Source: an uncultured Chloroflexota bacterium | Lineage (GTDB): Bacteria; Chloroflexota; Limnocylindria; Limnocylindrales; CSP1-4 | Direction: 5' to 3' | NCBI GenBank assembly: GCA_903928275.1 | Contig: CAIYQJ010000470.1 | Coordinates: forward strand, 1-13,444 | Length of the DNA stretch: 13,444 bases | Part shown: one piece after another, positions 6,056 to 12,399 of the stretch | Layout of the letters: the number at the start of each line of letters is the position of its first letter | Numbering within the stretch: position 1 is the stretch's first letter | Made by a program: the position numbers and the translations under genes | Notes under the pieces: generated by a model | Told to the model about the DNA's origin: nothing | The model's input: the letters and a program-made list of their open reading frames with translations, nothing else | The model's database searches: none

Positions 6056-7018
6056 ATGCCGCAGGGGCTGCTCGAACGACTCGCCGCGGGACCCGTGCTC
6101 GGCGACGGCGGATACCTCCTCGAGCTCGAACGCCGGGGCTGGGTCCGCGCCGGAACCTTCACGCCCGAGATCTCCATCCTGCACCCGGACGCGCTCGTCG
6201 AGCTGCACCGGGAGTTCCTCCACGCGGGGGCCGACGTGCTCCAGACGCTCACGTTCTCGGCCAGCGAGGACCGGCTCGCGGTTGCAGGGATGGCGGCCGA
6301 AGTCGACGAGATCAACCGCGAGGCGGTCCGGATCGCCCGTCGTGTCGCGCACGAGGGCGACGCGCTCGTCGCCGGCACGCTGAGTCCGACCGGATCCTAC
6401 CGGCCGGGAGACCGGGCCGCGGCCGACCACGTCCGCGCGGCGTTCGACCGCCAGCTCGACGACATGACGTCGGTCGGGATCGACTTCGTCATCGGCGAGA
6501 CCTTCGCGTGGCTGGGCGAGGCGCGGATCTGCGCGGAGCGGGCACGGGAGACCGGGCTGGCCGTCGTCGTCACGATGGCCTTCGAGGATGAGCCGCGTGC
6601 CCGCGAGGGAGAGGGCCCGGCCGACTGCGCACGCGTCCTCGTGGACGCCGGCGCGGACGTCGTCGGCGTCAACTGCCTGCGGGGCCCGGTGAAGCTCCTG
6701 CCGATCGCGGCCGAGATGCGCGAGGCCGTCCCGGTCCCCATCGCGTGCCAGCCGGTGGCCTACCAGACGCCTCCGGGCCGACCGGACTTCACGTCGCTCC
6801 CGGAGTTCCCGTTCTCGCTCGACCCGCTCCAGCTGCCGCGCGCGGCCATGGCCGAGTTCGCGGTGAAGGCGCGCGAGCTCGGGATCGGGTACCTGGGGTC
6901 GTGCTGCGGATCGGTCGCGGTCCACGTCCGGGCGATGGCGCGCGCGCTCGGCACACGTCCGGCCGACGACCGCGCCCCGTCGGGCCGCGGCGTGCACGGC
7001 GGCGACGTCCGCGGCTGA
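6056..7018 (+). CDS. Betaine-homocysteine methyltransferase-like homocysteine S-methyltransferase
   Basis: Zinc-dependent methyltransferase of the homocysteine S-methyltransferase fold (Pfam S-methyl_trans), 320 residues, expected to transfer a methyl group to homocysteine giving methionine in the cytoplasm. It resembles animal BHMT across its catalytic barrel: GDGGYLLELERRG (16-28), FTPE (35-38), HREFLHAGADVLQT (51-64), ASEDRL (69-74), HEGDALVAG (99-107), GVNC (204-207), QPVAY (232-236) and LPEFPF (248-253). The zinc ligands are Cys207, Cys283 and Cys284 (SCCG). The homocysteine residues equivalent to human Asp26 and Glu159 are kept (Asp17, Glu148). Human methyl-donor residues Trp44, Tyr77 and Tyr160 correspond to Phe35, Ser68 and Thr149, so the donor may not be glycine betaine. 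The C-terminal extension of animal BHMT is absent. GGAGG lies five bases upstream of the ATG. It precedes an ABC importer operon on the same strand by 122 bases. Confidence 0.88.
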   Translation: MPQGLLERLAAGPVLGDGGYLLELERRGWVRAGTFTPEISILHPDALVELHREFLHAGADVLQTLTFSASEDRLAVAGMAAEVDEINREAVRIARRVAHEGDALVAGTLSPTGSYRPGDRAAADHVRAAFDRQLDDMTSVGIDFVIGETFAWLGEARICAERARETGLAVVVTMAFEDEPRAREGEGPADCARVLVDAGADVVGVNCLRGPVKLLPIAAEMREAVPVPIACQPVAYQTPPGRPDFTSLPEFPFSLDPLQLPRAAMAEFAVKARELGIGYLGSCCGSVAVHVRAMARALGTRPADDRAPSGRGVHGGDVRG

Positions 7019-7140
7019 CCGCGCCTCCCGGCTCGTCACGATGGCGCGTATGCTCGCGCTGTCCCCGAGGGAGGAATGGGGACGTGGATCGCCGCGACGG
7101 GCTCGCGCCCCGCCGTCGTCGCGGCCGGAGAGGAGCCACC

Positions 7141-9090
7141 ATGCGGTCGAACGGCGGATCCCGTCTTGCGCGCGTCGCGGTCATGGCGCTGGCCGTCAGC
7201 GCTCTCCTCGTCGGCGGCGCGCCGGCTCCGGCCCGGGCGGCCGACCCGCTCGTCCTGCGCGTGGGCACCACCCAGGATCTCGATTCGCTCAACCCGTTCC
7301 AGACCGCCCTCGTCGTCGGGTACGAGGCGTTCACCCTGAACTACCAGCCGCTCGTCGGCTGGGGATCCAACCTCGAGACGATCCCCGGGTACGCCTCGAC
7401 ATGGGCGCAGTCGGCCGACGGGCTGTCGTGGACCTTCACGATCGATCCCAACCTCACGTGGTCGGACGGCACGCCCGCGACCTCCGAGGACGCGCGCTGG
7501 ACGCTGCAGTTCATCCTCGACGCGGTCAAGGCGGGCAAGAGCGTGGGGCTCGGCTATCTCGATCCCTACGTGAAGGACGCCGGGATCACGAAGATCGAGG
7601 CGCCGGATCCGCAGACGCTCGTGCTCACGACCGACCACCCGAACAACAAGGTCCTCCAGATGTACCTCCCCATCCTCCCGAAGCACATCTGGAAGGACGT
7701 CACGCTCGAGACCGTCGCCACCTTCACGAACGACCCCAAGCCGGGCGCGCCCATCGTCGGCACGGGGCCGTACCAGGCGGTCGAGTGGCAGACCGGCCAG
7801 TTCATCCGGTTCCAGCGAAACCCGAACTACCTCGGGAAGCAGGGCGCCGCGGACCAGGTCGTCCTCCAGGTCTTCAAGAACGCCGACACGATGGTGCAGG
7901 CGCTCAAGAGCGGCGAGCTCGACTACGCGAAGGGCGTGAACCCGCCGCAGCTCGACCAGCTGAAGACCCAGTCGAACGTCGTGACGGCGGTCGGCCAGTC
8001 GAACGGCTTCACCGAGCTCGGGTTCAACACGTACGCCAAGGACATCCCGGGTGGCGGCGCGTCCACGAAGGCGCTCCGCGACCCGGCGTTCCGCGACGCG
8101 CTCGGCTACGCGATCGACAAGCAGCTCCTCGTCGACAAGATCCTGGGAGGCTATGGGACCGTCGGGACGACCCAGATCCCGCCGTTCGAGGTGAAGTGGC
8201 ACGCCGATCCCGCGAACCCGCGGACGTTCAGCATCGACACGGCCAAACAGAAGCTCGACGCCGCGGGCTACGCGCTCGACGCCAACGGCCGGCGTCTCGA
8301 CAAGGAAGGCAAGCCGATCAACCTCCGGCTGTACATGCCGGACAACAACGACACGTACCCCAAGGCGGCCCAGTTCATCCAGGACTGGTACGGCCAGCTC
8401 GGGATCAAGGTCACGACGCAGGTGTTCGACAGCGCGACCCTCACCGACATCCTCCTGCCCCCGGAGGCCGGCGGCGCGACGAACAAGGCGAACTTCGACA
8501 TGTTCATCTGGGGCTGGGGTGGCGACGTCGACCCGAACGCGCTGCTGAAGATCTTCCTGACGAGCCAGATCGGCGGCTCGAGCGACAGCCTGTACTCGAA
8601 CCCGGCGTACGACAAGCTGTTCACGGAGCAGAACGTCGCCACGACGGACGCCGCGCGCAAGGCGCTCATCGACCAGATGCAGAACATCATGTACGACCAG
8701 GCGCCGTACCACATCCTGTTCTACGACTCCAACCTCGACGCCTACCGAACGGACCGCTTCGCCGGCTGGACGAGCCAGCCCGTCGGCAACGGGGTCCCGC
8801 TGTTCGGCTACGGCTCGCTCGACTACACGCTGCTGACGGCCGCTGGCGCTGCGACGCCCTCCCCATCGGCCGCGCCATCCGAGGCGGCCTCGCCCGGCGC
8901 CAGCGGTGCCGCGGCGACGCCCGCGGGCTCGGCCGCACCCACCCCGGCGCCGAGCGCGGGCGGCTCGGGCAGCTCCGGCGGCGGGAACTCGACGCTCCTG
9001 CTCGTCGGTGGGATCGCGGCGCTCGTCGTGGTCCTTGCGGTGGTGTTCGTGGCGCTGCGTCGCCGCGGGACTCGCGCCGAAGAAGAGTGA
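7141..9090 (+). CDS. Peptide/nickel-type ABC transporter substrate-binding protein, C-terminally membrane-tethered
   Basis: 649-residue extracytoplasmic binding protein of SBP family 5 (DppA/OppA-like). A Sec signal peptide (RLARVAVMALAVSALLVGG, cleavage probably after APARA) has no lipobox Cys. The mature start LVLRVGTTQDLDSLNPFQT and the WTFTIDPNLTWSDGTPATSEDARWTL block are family signatures, as are GTGPYQ, RNPNYLG, LRDPAFRDALGYAIDKQ and IWGWGGDVDP. The binding domain ends near residue 565; residues about 566-615 are an Ala/Pro/Ser/Gly linker, 618-640 a hydrophobic helix, then RRRGTRAEEE, so the protein is probably held by a C-terminal helix instead of lipid. The ATG at 7141 has AGGAG five bases upstream. 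TATGCT at 7049-7054 is a possible -10 box. The substrate is unknown; the family binds peptides, nickel, sugars and opines. Confidence 0.92.
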   Translation: MRSNGGSRLARVAVMALAVSALLVGGAPAPARAADPLVLRVGTTQDLDSLNPFQTALVVGYEAFTLNYQPLVGWGSNLETIPGYASTWAQSADGLSWTFTIDPNLTWSDGTPATSEDARWTLQFILDAVKAGKSVGLGYLDPYVKDAGITKIEAPDPQTLVLTTDHPNNKVLQMYLPILPKHIWKDVTLETVATFTNDPKPGAPIVGTGPYQAVEWQTGQFIRFQRNPNYLGKQGAADQVVLQVFKNADTMVQALKSGELDYAKGVNPPQLDQLKTQSNVVTAVGQSNGFTELGFNTYAKDIPGGGASTKALRDPAFRDALGYAIDKQLLVDKILGGYGTVGTTQIPPFEVKWHADPANPRTFSIDTAKQKLDAAGYALDANGRRLDKEGKPINLRLYMPDNNDTYPKAAQFIQDWYGQLGIKVTTQVFDSATLTDILLPPEAGGATNKANFDMFIWGWGGDVDPNALLKIFLTSQIGGSSDSLYSNPAYDKLFTEQNVATTDAARKALIDQMQNIMYDQAPYHILFYDSNLDAYRTDRFAGWTSQPVGNGVPLFGYGSLDYTLLTAAGAATPSPSAAPSEAASPGASGAAATPAGSAAPTPAPSAGGSGSSGGGNSTLLLVGGIAALVVVLAVVFVALRRRGTRAEEE

Positions 9091-9118
9091 CCGGGCCGCT
9101 CGCGGCGACATGACAGCA

Positions 9119-9154
9119 CGCCTCCGGGGCGACGGGACCGTCGCCCCGGAGGCG
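9119..9154 (+). promoter_or_regulatory. Perfect 17-bp inverted repeat between binding-protein and permease genes
   Basis: CGCCTCCGGGGCGACGG (9119-9135) is followed by GA and then its exact reverse complement (9138-9154). In RNA this is a ~16-bp very GC-rich stem with a tiny loop, seven bases before the permease ribosome binding site GGAGGGG (9161-9167). There is no T-run, so processing, attenuation or 3' protection of the binding-protein message is more likely than full termination. Confidence 0.7.
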
Positions 9155-9171
9155 CATCGCGGAGGGGACGG

Positions 9172-10146
9172 GTGGGAGGTCGCTACCTCGCGAGGCGGAT
9201 CGTTCAGACCATCGTGACGATCGCGTTCATCGTCATCCTGAACTTCCTGCTCTTCCGGATGATGCCCGGCTCGCCCGAGCGCGTCCTGTTCCGGAACCCG
9301 AACATCACGCCCGCGGTGCTCGCCGAGGCGCGCGCCCGCTGGGGGCTGGACAAGCCGCTCATCCCGGACCAGCTCGTGTCGTACGTCCGGTCCACGATCA
9401 CCGGCGATCTCGGCTACTCGCTCAAGTTCCGCGGCCAGTCCGTCACCGAGGTCATCGCGACGCGCATCTGGCCGACCGTCATCCTCTTCGGGCTCGGCGA
9501 GATCATCGCGATCGTCCTGGGCCTCAGTCTCGGCTCGTACTCGGGCTGGAAGAGGGGAGGGACGATCGACTACCTCGGCAACGGCCTCTCGCTCGTCCTG
9601 TACTCGATGCCGTACTTCCTCATCGGCATGCTCATGCTCCTCATCTTCGCGACGACCCTCGGCTGGTTCCCCACCTCCGGGATGTTCACGATCGGCGCCA
9701 CCTACGCGTCACCGATCGAGCAGGTCGCCGACTTCTGCCGGCACCTCGTGCTCCCGGTGGCGACCGTGGCCCTCGGCCTCGTCGGGCAGTACTCCATCCT
9801 CATGCGGTCGTCGATCGTCGACACGCTGTCCGAGGACTACGTGAGCACCGCCCGGGCGAAGGGGCTGACGGAGAGCCGGATCCTGCGGACGCACGCCCTG
9901 CCGAACGCGCTCCTGCCGACCGTGACGCTCATCGCGATCAACCTGGGCTACGTCGTCGCCGGCGCGATCACGGTGGAGGTCGTCTTCAACTGGCCCGGGA
10001 TCGGCACGCTGACGGTCGACGCCCTTGCCGCGCGGGACTACCCCATGCTCCAGGGGATCTTCCTCATCCTCTCCGTGGCGGTCGTGCTGGCGAACCTCGC
10101 GGCCGACGTCGTCTACGGCTTCCTCGACCCGCGGGTCAGGGTCTGA
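9172..10146 (+). CDS. ABC transporter permease, DppB/OppB-like
   Basis: 324-residue inner-membrane permease of the binding-protein-dependent transport family (BPD_transp_1), first of two forming the channel. The family N-terminus is present: RYLARRIVQTIVTIAFIVILNFLLFRMMPGSP (4-35) with TM1, followed by the periplasmic part containing RWGLDKPL (56-63) and GDLGYS (78-83). The EAA coupling loop YVSTARAKGLTESRILRTHALPNALLP lies at 223-249, and VEVVFNWPGIGTL (268-280) is the conserved DppB C-terminal block. About six TM segments are seen. The start is GTG at 9172 with GGAGGGG four bases upstream. It is separated from the binding-protein gene by 81 bases holding a strong hairpin, and from the next permease by four bases. 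Confidence 0.93.
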   Translation: MGGRYLARRIVQTIVTIAFIVILNFLLFRMMPGSPERVLFRNPNITPAVLAEARARWGLDKPLIPDQLVSYVRSTITGDLGYSLKFRGQSVTEVIATRIWPTVILFGLGEIIAIVLGLSLGSYSGWKRGGTIDYLGNGLSLVLYSMPYFLIGMLMLLIFATTLGWFPTSGMFTIGATYASPIEQVADFCRHLVLPVATVALGLVGQYSILMRSSIVDTLSEDYVSTARAKGLTESRILRTHALPNALLPTVTLIAINLGYVVAGAITVEVVFNWPGIGTLTVDALAARDYPMLQGIFLILSVAVVLANLAADVVYGFLDPRVRV

Positions 10147-10150
10147 CCCG
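10132..10150 (+). promoter_or_regulatory. 7-bp hairpin abutting the second permease start codon
   Basis: CGGGTCA (10132-10138), loop GGGTC, and TGACCCG (10144-10150) form a perfect 7-bp stem ending one base before the ATG at 10151. The right arm contains the TGA of the upstream permease. No clear ribosome binding site precedes the ATG, so a ribosome finishing the first permease may open the stem and reinitiate (translational coupling). This role is inferred. Confidence 0.4.
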
Positions 10151-11101
10151 ATGACCATCACCACGCTCACCCCCCGCGAGCTCCGCGCCGAGCGCTGGCG
10201 CCTCCGCGTCCGCGGGTGGCGCGACTTCTGGTCCCGCTTCGTCCGCCGCAAGGACGGGATCATCGGCCTCCTCATCCTCGGCGTCTTTGCAGCCCTCGCG
10301 CTCGCGCCGTCGTTCTTCGTCGGGCCGCTGCAGACGGTGACGACGGCGACCGGCGGCCGCCTGGAGCCTCCGAGTCCCGGCTATCCCCTCGGAACCGATG
10401 AGGTCGGGCGGAGCATCCTCAACCTCACGGTGCACGGAGCCAGGGTCTCCATGGTCATCGGCCTGCTCGCGACGGTCGTCACGGTGGGCATCGGCGCCGT
10501 CCTCGGGATCGTGTCCGGCTACGTCGGAGGCCGGACCGACACGCTGCTCATGCGCATCACGGACTTCTTCCTCGTCATCCCCACCTTCGTCCTCGCGTTG
10601 ATCCTGGCACCGATCGTCCTCGACATCGTGGGGACGGACGCCGAGCTCTTCGGGATCCGCGTGACGCTCCTCGCGATCGTCATCGTCATCGGCGTGACGA
10701 GCTGGGCGTCGACGGCGCGGATCATCCGCAGCCAGGCGCTCTCGGTGAAGGAGCGGATGTTCGTCGACCGGGCGCGTGTCATCGGAGCGTCGTCGTCGCA
10801 CATCATGCGGAGGCACATCCTGCCGAACGTCGTGGCGCTCATCGTCGCGAACACGGTGCTCGTCTTCGCCGGCGCCATCCTCACCGAGACGACGCTCGCG
10901 TTCATCGGCCTCGGGGATCCATTCCAGCCCTCGTGGGGGCAGATCCTCAACGCGGCGCAGAGCGCCGGCGCCCCGGGCCTCGGCGCCTGGTGGTACCTCA
11001 TCCCGCCGGCCGCGTGCATCGTCCTCGTCGTCCTCGCGTTCACGCTGCTCGGCAGCGCCCTCGACGACGTCCTCAACCCCAGGCTGCGGGGCCGCCGATG
11101 A
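10151..11101 (+). CDS. ABC transporter permease, DppC/OppC-like
   Basis: 316-residue inner-membrane permease, partner of the preceding DppB-like protein. A basic cytoplasmic N-terminus (RAERWRLRVRGWRDFWSRFVRRKDG) precedes TM1, as in the OppC N-terminal domain. GTDEVGRSIL (81-90) is the family signature after TM1. The EAA loop FVDRARVIGASSSHIMRRHILPNV lies at 204-227, and the conserved C-terminal blocks TLAFIGLGDP (248-257), SWGQIL (261-266) and WWYLIPP (280-286) follow. About six TM segments are present. The last ATG of the gene's end overlaps the next gene by four bases (ATGA at 11098-11101). The start has no obvious ribosome binding site but a hairpin directly upstream. Confidence 0.93.
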   Translation: MTITTLTPRELRAERWRLRVRGWRDFWSRFVRRKDGIIGLLILGVFAALALAPSFFVGPLQTVTTATGGRLEPPSPGYPLGTDEVGRSILNLTVHGARVSMVIGLLATVVTVGIGAVLGIVSGYVGGRTDTLLMRITDFFLVIPTFVLALILAPIVLDIVGTDAELFGIRVTLLAIVIVIGVTSWASTARIIRSQALSVKERMFVDRARVIGASSSHIMRRHILPNVVALIVANTVLVFAGAILTETTLAFIGLGDPFQPSWGQILNAAQSAGAPGLGAWWYLIPPAACIVLVVLAFTLLGSALDDVLNPRLRGRR

Positions 11102-12399
11102 CGTATCCCAACGATCCGCGGGACCTCATCCGTTCCCTCGACGACGACCAGCGCAAGATCGCCGAGGCAGACGAGGAGCGCATCGAGCTCGAGACCCCGC
11201 TCCCGGAGGAGGGCCTCGCCGGCGTCGCACCGCAGGACGGAGGCGAGGGCGAGCCGGGGACGGCCGAGCCGGCTGCCTCCCGGGGGCGTCGTCAGTGGGC
11301 CCTGCCGAAGCAAGCCGACCCTGCCGCTCCGCTCCTCGTCGTCGAGGACCTGCGGACGTACTTCACCCTGGAGACCGGCACGGTGAAGGCCGTGGACGGC
11401 GTGAGCTTCACCCTGGGCGACGGCGAGGCTCTCGGCATCGCCGGCGAGTCGGGATGCGGGAAGACGACCACGGCCCTATCGCTCGTCCGGCTCCTGCCCC
11501 CGAATGCGAAGATCGTCAGCGGCAGCATCCGGCTCTTCGGCATCGACCTGCTGAAGAAGAGCGAGACGGCCATCCGCCGCTACCGGTGGCGTGAGATCTC
11601 CGTGATCTTCCAGGGTGCGATGAACGCCCTGAACCCTGTCCAGCGCGTGATCGACCAGATCGCCGAGCCGATCGAGCTCCGCCTCGACCAGAGCCATGAC
11701 GACGCCCGGCGCCGCGCGGGAGAGCTCCTCGAGCTCGTGGGCATCCCGCGGGCGCGCGGCCGCGCCTATCCACACGAGCTGTCGGGCGGGATGCGCCAGC
11801 GCGCCATGATTGCCATGGCCCTCGCGTGCGATCCCGCGGTCGTCATCGGCGACGAGCCCACCACCGCGCTCGACGTCATGGTGCAGGCGCAGATCCTCGA
11901 GCTGCTCGAGCGCCTGCGCCGGGAGCTCGGCCTCAGCCTCATCCTCATCACCCACGACCTCTCGGTCATCGCCGAGACCTGCGACCGGGTCCTCGTCATG
12001 TACGCCGGCCGGGTCGCCGAGGAGGGCTCGGTCGCCGAGGTCTTCCGTCGCCCTCGGCACCCATACACGCAGATGCTGCTGCGCGCGTTCCCGAACATCC
12101 GCGCTGACGCGCGCGAGCTCGGGACGATCCCCGGCAGCCCGCCGGACCTGCGGACCCCGCCCGACGGCTGTCGCTTCCACCCTCGCTGTCCGCTCGCGAT
12201 GGACGCGTGCCGGGCCGAGCAGCCCCGGGAGACGATGGCAGGCGGCATCCGCGTCGCGTGCCACCTCTACACCGGAGAAGGCCCCGGCGACCCGATCGCG
12301 GTGCCGGCGACCGACGTCGTCACGGCAGGACCGGTGCCGATCCGCGCGCCGGGTGCCGCGGTCCCGGGCGCCGTGGCCGCCGGCGGGCCCGCCGAATGA
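11098..12399 (+). CDS. ABC transporter ATP-binding protein, DppD/OppD-like
   Basis: 433-residue cytoplasmic ATPase energising the importer. Motifs in order: Walker A GESGCGKTT (116-124), Q-loop Gln172 (IFQGAMNALNP), signature LSGGM (228-232), Walker B VVIGDEP (248-254) with Glu253, D-loop ALD (257-259) and switch His286 (THDLS). The oligopeptide-transporter C-terminal domain (HPYT at 321-324) carries Cys358, 364, 371 and 388 in C-X5-C-X6-C-X16-C spacing; a 4Fe-4S cluster is known at this position in a DppD homologue. Unusually, about 77 acidic, Pro/Gly-rich residues precede the ABC domain, and an Ala/Pro/Gly tail of ~40 residues follows. The start ATG overlaps the permease stop (ATGA) and is the first of the coupled operon starts; a later start would leave the first beta strand without leader residues but cannot be excluded. 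Confidence 0.92.
   Translation: MTYPNDPRDLIRSLDDDQRKIAEADEERIELETPLPEEGLAGVAPQDGGEGEPGTAEPAASRGRRQWALPKQADPAAPLLVVEDLRTYFTLETGTVKAVDGVSFTLGDGEALGIAGESGCGKTTTALSLVRLLPPNAKIVSGSIRLFGIDLLKKSETAIRRYRWREISVIFQGAMNALNPVQRVIDQIAEPIELRLDQSHDDARRRAGELLELVGIPRARGRAYPHELSGGMRQRAMIAMALACDPAVVIGDEPTTALDVMVQAQILELLERLRRELGLSLILITHDLSVIAETCDRVLVMYAGRVAEEGSVAEVFRRPRHPYTQMLLRAFPNIRADARELGTIPGSPPDLRTPPDGCRFHPRCPLAMDACRAEQPRETMAGGIRVACHLYTGEGPGDPIAVPATDVVTAGPVPIRAPGAAVPGAVAAGGPAE

Noticed and set aside
4060..6378. Minus-strand open frame (772 codons) across the lipoprotein and BHMT genes
   Set aside because: Low-complexity product with no motifs, crossing several well-supported plus-strand genes and their gaps; stop-poor GC-rich shadow.
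7076..7339. Small ATG frame after GGGAGGA at the start of the importer operon
   Set aside because: The purine run touches the ATG without spacing, the product is Arg/Ser/Pro-rich, and most of it overlaps the binding-protein gene in another frame.
7036..9113. Long frames of about 690 codons on both strands over the binding-protein gene
   Set aside because: Both are charged, motif-free shadows; the 649-residue frame has signal peptide and SBP family 5 signatures.
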